From: Bacteroidaceae bacterium
GTDB taxonomy: Bacteria; Bacteroidota; Bacteroidia; Bacteroidales; Bacteroidaceae
Assembly (NCBI GenBank): GCA_017472635.1
Contig: JAFUPU010000044.1
Location: 1 to 64,000, forward strand
Direction of reading: 5' to 3'
Length of the DNA: 64,000 bases
Shown here: positions 7,840-17,683 of the stretch, in pieces
How positions within the stretch are numbered: position 1 is the first letter of the stretch
Layout of the letters: each line of letters starts with the position of its first letter
The notes under the pieces: model-generated
Seen by the model: only the letters and a program-made list of their open reading frames with translations
Databases searched by the model: none
What the model was told of the DNA's origin: nothing
Program-made: the position numbers and the translations under genes

Positions 7840-9861
7840 ATGAAAACTCCCAAGTTGGCTCTGCTTGCTAACGACCCTTGGCTCGAACCTTATGCCGATG
7901 CCATCAACGGACGTCACCAGCAAGTTGCCAGGAAGCTGAAAGAATTGACCGGACGCAACAGGTTGTTTTCTGACTTTGCTACCGGACATCTCTATTTTGG
8001 GTTGCATCGTGAAAACAAGAAATGGGTTTTCCGCGAGTGGGCTCCCAACGCAACCAAAATCTACCTGATTGGAGATTTCAACGATTGGACAGAATTGTCG
8101 GCGTACAAGCTGAAACGTATTCCCAACTCCGGAAACTGGTATATAGAGTTGCCGGCTTCTGCAATGAAGCATGGCGACCTCTATAAACTGAAGATCTATT
8201 GGGAAGGTGGTTCGGGTGAACGCATTCCATCGTATGCCAATCGGGTTGTACAGGATGAAGAGACCAAAATCTTCAGTGCTCAAGTCTGGAATCCGGAGAA
8301 ACCCTATAAATTCAAAAGCAAAAAGGTGTTCTTTCCCAAGGTAAATCCATTGTTCATCTACGAGTGCCACATCGGCATGGCTGCACAAGAGGAGAAGGTG
8401 GGAAGCTATACCGAATTCCGCGAGCAGATACTTCCCCGTGTGGCTAAAGCCGGATACAACTGCATCCAGATTATGGCTATACAAGAGCACCCCTACTATG
8501 GGAGTTTCGGCTATCATGTCAGCAATTTCTTTGCTCCCTCATCGCGTTTCGGCACTCCCGAAGAGTTGAAAGAGCTTATTGATGCTGCCCACCAGCTGGG
8601 CATTGCCGTCATCATGGATATTGTGCACTCTCATGCCGTGAAGAATGAGGTGGAGGGACTGGGTAACTTTGCCGGTGACCCTAACCAATACTTCTATCCG
8701 GGAGATCGTCGCGAACATCCGGCTTGGGATTCACTCTGTTTTGACTATGGGAAGAATGAGGTACTCCATTTTCTGTTGAGCAACTGCAAATATTGGTTAG
8801 AAGAGTTCCGCTTTGACGGATTCCGCTTCGATGGAGTCACCTCTATGCTTTACTATAGCCACGGGTTGGGCGAGGCATTCTGCAACTATGCCGATTATTA
8901 CAACGGAAACCAGGATGACAATGCCATTTGCTATTTGACGTTGGCAAACCTGCTCATTCACGAGGTAAATCCAAGGGCTATCACCATTGCTGAAGAGGTT
9001 TCTGGTATGCCCGGACTGGCAGCTCCCTATCTTTCAGGGGGATATGGATTCAATTACCGTATGGCAATGAACATCCCCGACTATTGGATTAAGATTATCA
9101 AGGAGCTGAAAGACGAGGAGTGGAAACCCAGCAGTCTCTTGTGGGAGGTGACCAACCGGCGTAAAGACGAGAAGACCATTTCATATGCCGAGAGTCACGA
9201 CCAAGCCTTGGTAGGCGACAAGACCATCATCTTCCGGTTGATAGATGCCGACATGTATTGGCACTTCAAGAAAGGCGATGAGAACCTCACGGCTACCCGT
9301 GGTATTGCTTTACACAAGATGATTCGCCTGTTGACAGCCAGTACCATCAATGGAGGTTACCTCAATTTCATGGGCAACGAGTTCGGGCATCCCGAGTGGA
9401 TTGACTTCCCGCGTGAAGGTAACGGATGGTCTCATAAATATGCCCGCAGACAGTGGAATCTGGTAGATGATAAAGAGTTGTGCTACCACTACTTAGGAGA
9501 TTTTGACGAAGCAATGGTAAAGGTGCTTACCAGCTTGTGCAATATCCAAAAATATCCGGTAGAAGAGGTTTGGCACAACGATGGAGACCAAGTTCTTGCA
9601 TACAAGCGCAAAGACTTGCTCTTTGTTTTCAACTTCAATCCATCGCAATCGTTTGCCGATTATGGCTTTTTGGTTTCAGCCGGTGCCTATGAGGTTTTAC
9701 TCAACACCGATGCACCCGGGTTTGGTGGTTTCGGACTTACCGATGACTCCATCACACACTTCACCATGCACGACCCGCTCTATGCAAAAGCGCGTAAGGG
9801 TTGGCTGAAACTCTACATACCGGCACGTTCGGCTGTCGTGTTGCGTAGAAAGAAGGAATAA
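7840..9861 (+). CDS. glgB: 1,4-alpha-glucan branching enzyme
   Basis: 673-residue branching enzyme that makes alpha-1,6 branches in glycogen. A CBM48 domain (about residues 55-150; WAPNATKIYLIGDFNDW) precedes a GH13 barrel. The four GH13 regions are visible: MDIVHSHA, GFRFDGVTSM (nucleophile D), TIAEEVSGMP (acid/base E) and YAESHDQAL. The sequence is of the eukaryote-like subfamily GH13_8, normal for Bacteroidales. It follows the YhcH-family gene closely. Confidence 0.96.
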   Translation: MKTPKLALLANDPWLEPYADAINGRHQQVARKLKELTGRNRLFSDFATGHLYFGLHRENKKWVFREWAPNATKIYLIGDFNDWTELSAYKLKRIPNSGNWYIELPASAMKHGDLYKLKIYWEGGSGERIPSYANRVVQDEETKIFSAQVWNPEKPYKFKSKKVFFPKVNPLFIYECHIGMAAQEEKVGSYTEFREQILPRVAKAGYNCIQIMAIQEHPYYGSFGYHVSNFFAPSSRFGTPEELKELIDAAHQLGIAVIMDIVHSHAVKNEVEGLGNFAGDPNQYFYPGDRREHPAWDSLCFDYGKNEVLHFLLSNCKYWLEEFRFDGFRFDGVTSMLYYSHGLGEAFCNYADYYNGNQDDNAICYLTLANLLIHEVNPRAITIAEEVSGMPGLAAPYLSGGYGFNYRMAMNIPDYWIKIIKELKDEEWKPSSLLWEVTNRRKDEKTISYAESHDQALVGDKTIIFRLIDADMYWHFKKGDENLTATRGIALHKMIRLLTASTINGGYLNFMGNEFGHPEWIDFPREGNGWSHKYARRQWNLVDDKELCYHYLGDFDEAMVKVLTSLCNIQKYPVEEVWHNDGDQVLAYKRKDLLFVFNFNPSQSFADYGFLVSAGAYEVLLNTDAPGFGGFGLTDDSITHFTMHDPLYAKARKGWLKLYIPARSAVVLRRKKE

Positions 9862-9953
9862 ACCAAGTCTAAAAATTATTGTTATTTTGAGAGGAAGGGG
9901 AGAGAAGGCGATTGCTCTCCTCTGCCTCTCTCACGTTAAAAGTCGATGCATAC

Positions 9954-11099
9954 ATGATTCGTTTTCGGGTTACAGCAGTTTCAATCACATGCGGACTCCT
10001 TTTCGCCATCTTCAGCTTTGTCTATCTGTGGATAGGGCATGGCGACACCTTATCGTCTCTCTATGCCGGTTACTCCACAGCAGATGCCTCTTACTCCCCA
10101 ATGGTAGGAGCTTTGCTGGTCACTCTCATCTTGTGGATGTTGCAAGTGGTGGTCAATCTCTTTACCCGTTTCCATCGGATGTGGCAGGCTGTTTCGTTTT
10201 TCCCCTCTTATTTCTGTCTTGGGTTGCTCACCTGTTTGAAGGGTGACAATTCATCGGATGTGTTCTACCTTACATTCGACTGGTCGTGGTGGCAATTCCT
10301 GTTTGGGGGAGCCTTTTTTGCACTGCTTGTTTACCTTCACCGCCGGTTTGCACCCGCTATGCCTGAGAAAGAACAATTCTCGCTTGAGGCAATTCCCAAC
10401 CTTATCACCTTGTCACTCTTTTCTTGCATGACGGGTTACATTGGCAACAACAATGAACTGTTCCGTTACGAGTTGGCAGTTTCCCATGCCATCAGTCAGG
10501 GAGATACAGACCGTGCATTGGCCATCGGGGAGAAGTCGCTCGGCACCAGCCATACTTTGTCGACGCTCCGCATCTATGCCTTGTCTCAAGCCGATTCGTT
10601 GTCGCAACGTCTGTTCTGCTATCCGCAAGTAGGATTGCGCGGAGTCTTCTTCAATGAAGAGAAGGGGGTGGTGTCTTCCATTACGAATGCCGCAATATAC
10701 GACTATCTGGGAGGCATCCCGCGCAAACGGGGTGAGACCGTCCCTTTCTATCTGCGCCGTGTATGCCGCAGCGACTCAACCAACCGCAAGGCGGTCGACT
10801 ATTACCTGAGTGCACTCTTGCTTGAGCGCCAGCTTGAGACTTTTACCCGTGCGTTGGCTGCCTTTTACGGTAACTCACGTCCCATCGGGCGGCACTATCA
10901 GGAGGCGTTGTTGCTTTATTGCAAGCGTGTACCCGAGTATGAGGAGCAATGCCGCGAACAGATTTCGCCTGAAGTGCGCCGACGCTTCAAGCTGTTTGGT
11001 GAACTGCAGGCTCAAGAGCTTCATCCTCAGGTGGAGCGAAACTACGCATACCGTCGGTTCGGTGATACCTACTGGAGCTATTTCTGGTATGTAGAATAA
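9954..11099 (+). CDS. Membrane protein, possibly DUF6057 family
   Basis: 381 residues with four or five hydrophobic segments in the first 170 (SITCGLLFAIFSFVYLW, MVGALLVTLILWMLQ, FLFGGAFFALLVYL, and others). A soluble, helical, TPR-like C-terminal half follows (DRALAIGEKSLG, LSTLRIYALSQADSL). The arrangement recalls Bacteroidales DUF6057 proteins, an assignment I hold loosely. The start at 9954 (MIRFRVTAV) puts the first membrane segment at the N-terminus; an upstream start at 9912 is possible. recX starts 12 bases after the stop. Confidence 0.65.
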   Translation: MIRFRVTAVSITCGLLFAIFSFVYLWIGHGDTLSSLYAGYSTADASYSPMVGALLVTLILWMLQVVVNLFTRFHRMWQAVSFFPSYFCLGLLTCLKGDNSSDVFYLTFDWSWWQFLFGGAFFALLVYLHRRFAPAMPEKEQFSLEAIPNLITLSLFSCMTGYIGNNNELFRYELAVSHAISQGDTDRALAIGEKSLGTSHTLSTLRIYALSQADSLSQRLFCYPQVGLRGVFFNEEKGVVSSITNAAIYDYLGGIPRKRGETVPFYLRRVCRSDSTNRKAVDYYLSALLLERQLETFTRALAAFYGNSRPIGRHYQEALLLYCKRVPEYEEQCREQISPEVRRRFKLFGELQAQELHPQVERNYAYRRFGDTYWSYFWYVE

Positions 11100-11110
11100 C
11101 TGTTTTTTTT

Positions 11111-11590
11111 ATGAAAGAATTGACCGAAGAACAGGCCTTTTCGCGGGCTACAGGCTATTGTTCGCGTGCTGAGCACTGCCCGTCAGAGGTGTTATCCAAG
11201 CTGCGCCAATGGGGAGTGGCTGATGAAGAGGTGCAACAGCGGATTGTTTGCCGGCTGATGGAAGAGGGATATGTCGACGAGTCGCGCTTCTGCCACTCGT
11301 TTGTCAACGACAAGTTCCGTTTCAACCATTGGGGAAAACAGAAGATAGCCCTGTATCTCCGGCAAAAGGGACTTCCTGCCACGTTGATTGCCGAAGCATT
11401 GGCAGAAATAGAAGAAGAGGGGTATGAGGAGATGACCGAACAGCTCCTGATGTCGAAACTGAAAAGTCTGAAGACTGCCGACCCTTACCAGCTCTATGGA
11501 AAGCTGATGCGGTTTGCAGCCGGCAGAGGCATAGAGCAGGAGCAGGCACACGCTGCCATCAAACGTCTGTTGAACCAAGTTCCCGAATAG
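11111..11590 (+). CDS. recX: Regulatory protein RecX
   Basis: A 159-residue RecX, which binds and modulates RecA filaments. The family pattern of three-helix repeats is visible: A-x-x-Y-C-S-R-A-E-x-C near the start, RLMEEGYVDESRFCHSFVNDKFRFNHWGKQKIALYLRQKG in the middle. Its 3' end overlaps the convergent sensor-kinase gene by 32 bases. It ends in TAG. Confidence 0.9.
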   Translation: MKELTEEQAFSRATGYCSRAEHCPSEVLSKLRQWGVADEEVQQRIVCRLMEEGYVDESRFCHSFVNDKFRFNHWGKQKIALYLRQKGLPATLIAEALAEIEEEGYEEMTEQLLMSKLKSLKTADPYQLYGKLMRFAAGRGIEQEQAHAAIKRLLNQVPE

Positions 11591-13562
11591 GCAATGCCAC
11601 GATAAAGCGTGCACCGGTGCGGTAGCTATCGTCTAACCAGATGCGTCCGTCCATAGCTTCAACAATTGTTTGACAAACGGTCAGTCCGATGCCGGTTCCT
11701 TGTATAAACTCATCGGCTTTGTCGAACCGGTCAAAGATGACCCTGCGTATTTCGTCGGATATGCCGCAACCGGTGTCAGTGACAGTCACCACCAACTCTT
11801 TGTCTGTTTCATCTTTCTCTGCCATCACTTGGATGCTGCCCTGTGTGGTGAATTTCGTTGCATTTGACAACAGGTGTGCCATCACTTCCATAATCAGTCC
11901 ATGGTCGGTATACATCATCAAGGTCTCATATGGCGAGGTGAATGACAGGCTGACCTCGGGTTTCAACAAGAAGCGGGCATTCTCAACGGCACCCTCGAGA
12001 TAGGGGATTACATCTGTCCGGCTCATGTGAATCAGCTTTTTGCCCGACTTGATGTCTGAAATCTCCAGCAGTCCGTTGATGAGTCTGAGCAATCCCTCTG
12101 AATTCTGGTTCAGAATCTGGGCATATTCAGCCAATTCGGGCTGGTTTTGTGTCATCTCTACAATCACTTGCGAAAATCCCACGATGGAGTTGAGCGGAGT
12201 CCTGATTTCGTGGTTCATGTTTGACAAGAAATAGGTTTTCGCCAAGTTTGCCTGTTCCACCCGCTCGTTTGCACTCTTCAGCTTTTCCAGTGACTCTTCC
12301 AGGTGCTTTTTCTCTTCGGCGAGCGATGCCTCCGAACTCTGCAAATTCATCTTCAATCGGGTGATATGTACCGAATAGGTGACTGCCCCGATGCTGATCA
12401 CCACCAGCAATACGACTATACATCCGGCAAGTATAAACTGCCACTTGTATTGTTGTATGAAATCGCGCATGGTGATGGTTGTATTGAGGTAGACGGCTCC
12501 TTCGGGCAATTCGCTCTTGGCAAGTCCCTACACCGGCAGTTGGGTTTCATCAAAGACAAACTCTAAAGGCAGCGTAACTGTCTTTGGAGCACCGGTCATA
12601 CCCTTGTCGAGGTCGGCACAAAAGAAGTCGATGGCCATCTTCTCCTTACCCTGGTTGCGAGGTATTTTTCCTCCCACAGCCCAATATCCGACTCCGGCTC
12701 CCGAGAAACTGAACACGGGCAGCAACACAGCCGGTTTTGCCGCCTTGAATGCGTATACGGCATTACTCAGGTGGTTGGTCTTGTCGCGGTCTATCTTCCA
12801 GCATCCCAGCAGCATGACGGTGTGTGGCGGTAACGCTTTCACCTGCTCCAATGCCTGTTGCATGGTCAGGTAGCACCCGTCGATGTAGTGGAAATTCCAC
12901 TTGGTATAGCGGTATTGTGCCTCTTTAATCTCTTGCTGCATGCACCATCCGGTGTAGGTGTTGTCGGTCAATACCGCCACATCCTCGGTATGTCCGTAGA
13001 GGCGTTGCAGCAAATCCATGTTGGCATAAGGGTCGTAAGAGGTCAGTTCCAAGTACCGCACGTTGAATCCCTCCATGATTCTTCGGGCATCCCGCATATG
13101 TTCTCCTTTCTCCGAAGGTACCATCGAGGCTATGCCCATCGAAGCCGGCAGGCATGCCAGTCGGCTGTTACATTGCAGCACGTATACGGGGATATGTTTG
13201 AACTGTTCGTTTTTGGGGGAGAAGTAGGTGATGACCGCTTCGTTTCCTTGCAGTACGATGGCTTTGGGATTGGGGTATTTCTTCAGAATATCATCCATAC
13301 GCTTCTGCCAACTGTTCACATCGGTCAGAGCATCACACCCCATGGCTTCGCAGGCAGGTATGTAAGAGTAGTCGCGGTGGGAGTTGTCGTTGAGATAATG
13401 CAAGAGCTGGTCCTGCATCTGGTAACTGTCCGTACCGTATGAGGTTATATATAATAAGGTATATTCTTTGCCCTTTTCGGGAGTTGCAAATCCCTTCATC
13501 ATGCAGAACAGGCATAGCGTCATCAGCAAAAAGCAACGCCATTCAAACTTTGTTTTTGACAT
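11559..13562 (-). pseudogene. Sensor histidine kinase interrupted by an in-frame TAG
   Basis: One reading frame is broken only by TAG at 12528-12530. The first part (344 residues) has a signal peptide and a periplasmic domain like sugar-ABC binding proteins (ETYTLLYITSYG-type start, IVLQGNEAVITYF). The second part carries a membrane segment, a coiled coil, the H-box NHEIRTPLN and an ATPase domain (LLSNATKFT, DTGCGIS, GTGIGLT), with no receiver domain. The paralogue at 58903-61257 runs through the matching junction; there [14 protein letters not shown] aligns with EFVFDETQLPV-stop-GL, so the TAG replaces a probable Tyr. An internal TTG could restart the second part, but it would lack the sensor. 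A real mutation or a sequence error are both possible. Confidence 0.8.
13446..13463 (-). repeat. 18-bp motif, copy 3
   Basis: On the minus strand TATACCTTATTATATATA, an exact match to copies 1 and 4. It lies inside the sensor-kinase reading frame, where it encodes Y-T-L-L-Y-I. Confidence 0.55.
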
Positions 13563-13763
13563 AACATATCGTTTAATTCACAATATCTTTGGCAAATATA
13601 AGGAGAATAAACGAATTATCATCCTATTTACAGTAAGAAAAATAGGGGTATATGTTGTAAAACATGTTTTTGGTAGTAAAAAGCAGGGTGTCCTTGAGAA
13701 AAAGAGGAGGTGTAGTCCTTTGCAGGTTGGTTTTTACAAGGGGATACGTTGGCAAAATGTCAG

Positions 13764-13824
13764 CCACCGCCTCTTTGCTCAATGATAGCGTCATGAGGAG
13801 ATGTCGCTATGCCGTTGGCGGTGG
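13764..13824. other. Nested hairpin between sod and the sensor-kinase gene
   Basis: Outer arms CCACCGCC (13764-13771) and GGCGGTGG (13817-13824) enclose inner arms ATAGCG (13785-13790) and CGCTAT (13805-13810). There is no T-run on either strand, so it is not a classical terminator. It may stabilise the 3' end of the sod transcript. Confidence 0.5.
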
Positions 13825-13858
13825 CATCCGACACCTTCTCAAGGGTGGGGAGGGGGAG

Positions 13859-14443
13859 TCACTGCATGCGGTCAGCCACCACCTCCCAGTCAACAATGTC
13901 CCAAAGTGCAGCCACATGGTCGGCACGTCGGTTCTGATAGTCGAGATAGTAGGCATGTTCCCACACGTCGAATCCCAACAGCGGGTTTTTGCCATGCCTG
14001 AGTGGCGTATCGCCGTTGGGGCACGCCATCAGTTCCAGTTTTCCGTCTTTGTTTTGACACAGCCACACCCAACCCGAGCCGAACAGCGTGGTGGCGGCAC
14101 TGTTCATCTGCCTCTTCAGTTCGTCGAAACTGCCAAAATCGCGTTCGATGTTGCTTGCCAGCCTGCCTTGTGGAGAGTCAGACGCGCGGCGCGGTGTGAA
14201 TTGCAGGAAATAGAGGGTGTGGTTCATCACCTGTCCGGCATTGTTGAACACTGCTCCTTCGGGAGCCACTGCCACAATCTCTGCCAATGTCTGATGCTCC
14301 ATGGGAGTGCCTTGTATCAGCTTTTCCAGGTTGTTCACATAGGTCTGCAGGTGCTTGCCATAGTGGCAATCGATGGTTTCTTTGCTTATGACCGGCTCGA
14401 GTGCATCGGCTGCATAGGGCAATTGGGGCATAAAATTACTCAT
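13859..14443 (-). CDS. sodB: Superoxide dismutase (Fe/Mn family)
   Basis: 194 residues, the normal length. Metal ligands can be placed: His in CHYGKHLQTY, His in QVMNHTLYF, and Asp and His in FDVWEHAYYLDY. The core LFGSGWVWLCQ is typical of Fe/Mn superoxide dismutases. The ATG at 14443 (MSNFMPQLPYAADALEP) matches the usual family N-terminus; longer in-frame starts up to 14554 would add a non-conserved stretch. It protects against superoxide when the anaerobe meets oxygen. Fe or Mn preference is not clear. Confidence 0.93.
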   Translation of the reverse strand: MSNFMPQLPYAADALEPVISKETIDCHYGKHLQTYVNNLEKLIQGTPMEHQTLAEIVAVAPEGAVFNNAGQVMNHTLYFLQFTPRRASDSPQGRLASNIERDFGSFDELKRQMNSAATTLFGSGWVWLCQNKDGKLELMACPNGDTPLRHGKNPLLGFDVWEHAYYLDYQNRRADHVAALWDIVDWEVVADRMQ

Positions 14444-14641
14444 AATCGTACACATTAAAACTGTTAGTAAACTCATAGTCTCCGGTTGTGAAGTTAGACT
14501 TATTTCCGTTTGCAGTGAAAACAACGAGTCGTGTGTTTTGTTTTGCTCCGGCAATCAGTGTCACAATCTTTCACTCTTATTAATAAGTCATTATATAAAG
14601 TTATTACCTCTTTCTTCTGTTCAAGAGAAAGGCTGTAGGGC

Positions 14642-14990
14642 TGTTTGAGGGGTATTGGGGGATACCTTGAGGCAAGATTGTGGCTCAGCAGGGCTGAAAA
14701 CCGCCTGTTTTGCAACGGCAGAGATGAAAGCTTGTGTAAAAAACTGATTTTTGCCCTCTTTTTTTACCCTGCAGAAGCAAATCACCGATTTTCTGTCAGA
14801 TGTGAACAGATTGGGCAGGATTTCAGCCAAGTCCTGGAGATTTTGTCGTGAGTCCTGCAACCGGGACCGTTTTGTCCTGGGACCGGGCGGGTTTGGTCCA
14901 GGACTTTTCGGGCTTGGAGGTAGGATAAAAATAGGATTTTTCAGCTTGTTTTCAGTCGGAAATTCGATTTTCAGCACGCTTTTTAGCCGT
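14642..14990 (+). repeat. Three-copy intergenic element, copy A
   Basis: Ordered blocks shared with 31800-32150 and 52364-52735: a GAGGGGTAT/ATACC hairpin, then GGGCTGAAAACCGCCTGTTTT (14690-14711), then GATTTTTGCCC plus a T-run (from 14746), then several GTCCTG/CAGGAC half-sites at 14830-14905. No open frame of conserved type is present. It occupies most of the gap between sod and the divergent helicase gene. Confidence 0.6.
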
Positions 14991-15114
14991 TATAGGGCAG
15001 GTGGTAAAAGTTTGTTATCGCTGTTTTTTATCGTTGTCAGCTGTTTCTTGTTGCATTATTTGGATGTGCGCGTCAAAATCCATTTTACCTCGCACAAAAA
15101 AAGAAGCACCTTTT

Positions 15115-15145
15115 TTTGTTCTACGCTCGGTTTGCATTATCTTTG
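15115..15145 (+). promoter_or_regulatory. Consensus Bacteroidales promoter
   Basis: TTTG at 15115-15118, a 19-base spacer, then TATCTTTG at 15138-15145: a full match to the Bacteroidota housekeeping promoter, 28 bases ahead of the helicase start. Confidence 0.8.
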
Positions 15146-15172
15146 CACCATGAAAAGAAGAAACGACAAAAC

Positions 15173-17647
15173 ATGGCAATCAACTATAAAGAAGAACTGA
15201 ACGAAGAGCAACTGGCAGCCGTGCTCTACAACGAGGGTCCGTCGCTGGTGATAGCCGGTGCCGGTTCGGGCAAGACCCGTGTGCTTACCTATAAGATAGC
15301 ACGCTTGCTTGAAGAGGGATACCAGCCTTGGTCCATCTTGGCGCTTACCTTTACAAACAAGGCTGCCAACGAAATGAAAAGCCGCATCAGCCGCTTTGTG
15401 GGCGAACAAGCCCGACAGGTGTGGATGGGGACATTCCACTCGGTGTTTTCACGCATCCTGCGCATGGAGGCTGAAAGAATCGGGTTTTCACACAACTTTA
15501 CCATCTATGATGCCGCTGACTCGAAGAGCCTGCTGAAAAGCATCATCAAAGAGATGGGACTCGACGAGAAGAACTACAAGCCATCGACCGTGCAATGCCA
15601 CATCTCGAACGCCAAGAACCGGTTGATGCTGCCTTCGGCATACGCTAACAGTCCGGAGATACGCAAGACGGACGATGCGGCAAAGATGCCCGAGGTGCAT
15701 GCCATATACCGCCGCTACTGGGAGAGGTGCCGAAAGGCTGATGCCATGGATTTTGATGACTTGCTGCTGTATACGTACCTGTTGTTTAACGAGCATCCCG
15801 AGGTGTGCGAGAAATATGGCAACCAGTTCCGCTATGTGTTGGTAGACGAGTACCAAGACACCAATTTTGCCCAACACAGCATCGTATGGCAGCTGACCAA
15901 CCGCCACCAACGCGTATGTGTGGTGGGCGATGATGCACAAAGCATCTACTCGTTTCGCGGAGCGAACATCGACAACATCCTGAAGTTTACCGAGCAGTAT
16001 GAGGGTGCCAAACTCTTCAAACTGCAACAGAACTACCGTTCGACACGCACCATCGTGAATGCAGCCAACAGCCTGATAGCCAAAAACAGCGAGCAGATAA
16101 GAAAAGAGGTCTTCTCTGAGAAAGAGAAGGGGGACGCCATCCGGGTCTATGCCGCTTACTCGGATGTGGAAGAGGGCGAAATAGTGGCAAACAAGATTGC
16201 TGACCTGCACCGCATGAAGCAGATTCCCTATGGACGGCAGGCTATACTCTATCGCACCAATGCACAGTCGCGCATCTTTGAAGAGGCATTGCGGAAGCGT
16301 TCTATCCCTTGCCGCATCTACGGAGGCATATCGTTTTATCAGCGTAAAGAGATAAAAGATATCGTCTCGTACTTCAGGTTGAGTGTCAATCCCAACGACG
16401 AAGAGGCTTTCAAACGGGTTATCAACTATCCGGCACGAGGGATAGGCAACACCACCATCGGCAAAATATCGGAAGCCGCCGGACGAGACGGGGTGAGCCT
16501 GTGGGAGGTTTTGCTGTCGCCCCTTGACCACGGACTGAATGTCAACAAAGGGACCCTTTCGAAGCTACAGGGATTCCGCGAACTGATAAGCGGGTTCATC
16601 GAGAAAGCAGAAACCATGAACGCCTATGACCTGGGAGTTGAGATAATCCGCCAAAGCGGCATCATGAACGACGTAAAGAGCGACAACTCGCCCGAAGGAA
16701 TGAGCCGGCAGGAAAACATTGACGAGTTTGTCAGCGGAATACACGAGTTTTGTGCAACCCGTCAAGAGGAGGGGAATGAACATACGACCCTCTCAGACTT
16801 TCTCTCGGAGGTCTCTCTGTTAAGCGAAATGGAGAGTCTGAAGGGAGGCGAGGAGGACGACGATAAAGTCACCCTGATGACGGTGCACTCGGCTAAGGGG
16901 TTGGAGTTTCAGGTGGTGTATGTGGTAGGACTGGAAGAGAACCTCTTTCCCAGCAGCATGGCACAAGACTCATTCCGGCAGATGGAAGAAGAGCGGCGCC
17001 TCTTCTATGTGGCAGTCACCCGCGCTGAAGAGCATTGCTTCCTCTCGTTTGCCCGAAGCCGGTTCAGATACGGAAAGACGGAATTCAGCAACCCAAGCCG
17101 TTTCTTGAAAGACATCGATGCCCGATTCTTGAATATGCCTGACGCCGGCATTGCCGTAAACAGCGGAAATCCGCCTATGGGCAGCAACCACGGATATGCA
17201 GGAAAGCCCTTTGTGTCATGGCGTAACGAAGATGACGGTTACAATCGTGCCGAATCGACTCCCCCTTGGGAACGTCGTGGCGCTACCGGGCGGAACAGCA
17301 CATTCCGCGATGAGGAGTATGCCGATGGAGGCTACCGTTCGAACTATAATGACTACCGCAGGAGTACTCCGTACCAACGGACACAAAACGAGCAACGTAC
17401 GCGTCCGGTGATACCGGCAGGGATGAAGCGGGTATCAACCACACCGACGTCACGTACACCAAGTGCAGGCGCCCCCGTCCAAGCTTCGCTGAGGGTAGGG
17501 CAGGTGATTGAACACGAACGGTTTGGCATCGGTGAAGTGACAAAGGTGGAAGGGAGCGGTGAAAACTGCAAGGCAACCATAACCTTCCGCAACGTGGGCA
17601 GCAAACAGTTGCTGTTGAAGTTTGCCCGCTTTAAAGTGATAGGATAA
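15173..17647 (+). CDS. uvrD: UvrD/PcrA-type ATP-dependent DNA helicase
   Basis: 824-residue superfamily-1 3'-5' helicase. Motifs in order: AGAGSGKTRV (Walker A), ALTFTNKAANEM, VDEYQDTN (motif II), DDAQSIYSFRGA (III), QNYRST (IV), MTVHSAKGLEF (V) and RRLFYVAVTRAEE (VI). A basic, low-complexity linker (about 680-770) leads to a C-terminal Tudor-like fold (GQVIEHERFGIGEVTKVEG) typical of PcrA-type enzymes. The ATG at 15173 (MAINYKEELNEEQ) was chosen because the family N-terminus starts there and a consensus promoter lies just upstream. Confidence 0.95.
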   Translation: MAINYKEELNEEQLAAVLYNEGPSLVIAGAGSGKTRVLTYKIARLLEEGYQPWSILALTFTNKAANEMKSRISRFVGEQARQVWMGTFHSVFSRILRMEAERIGFSHNFTIYDAADSKSLLKSIIKEMGLDEKNYKPSTVQCHISNAKNRLMLPSAYANSPEIRKTDDAAKMPEVHAIYRRYWERCRKADAMDFDDLLLYTYLLFNEHPEVCEKYGNQFRYVLVDEYQDTNFAQHSIVWQLTNRHQRVCVVGDDAQSIYSFRGANIDNILKFTEQYEGAKLFKLQQNYRSTRTIVNAANSLIAKNSEQIRKEVFSEKEKGDAIRVYAAYSDVEEGEIVANKIADLHRMKQIPYGRQAILYRTNAQSRIFEEALRKRSIPCRIYGGISFYQRKEIKDIVSYFRLSVNPNDEEAFKRVINYPARGIGNTTIGKISEAAGRDGVSLWEVLLSPLDHGLNVNKGTLSKLQGFRELISGFIEKAETMNAYDLGVEIIRQSGIMNDVKSDNSPEGMSRQENIDEFVSGIHEFCATRQEEGNEHTTLSDFLSEVSLLSEMESLKGGEEDDDKVTLMTVHSAKGLEFQVVYVVGLEENLFPSSMAQDSFRQMEEERRLFYVAVTRAEEHCFLSFARSRFRYGKTEFSNPSRFLKDIDARFLNMPDAGIAVNSGNPPMGSNHGYAGKPFVSWRNEDDGYNRAESTPPWERRGATGRNSTFRDEEYADGGYRSNYNDYRRSTPYQRTQNEQRTRPVIPAGMKRVSTTPTSRTPSAGAPVQASLRVGQVIEHERFGIGEVTKVEGSGENCKATITFRNVGSKQLLLKFARFKVIG

Positions 17648-17683
17648 AAAAAGAGCCAATCAACAAAACGATACGTATACCTT

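Noticed and set aside
14560..15110. Protein-coding frames in the sod/helicase gap
   Set aside because: The open frames there have Phe/Leu/Arg-rich, low-complexity translations, and the DNA instead matches the three-copy noncoding element.
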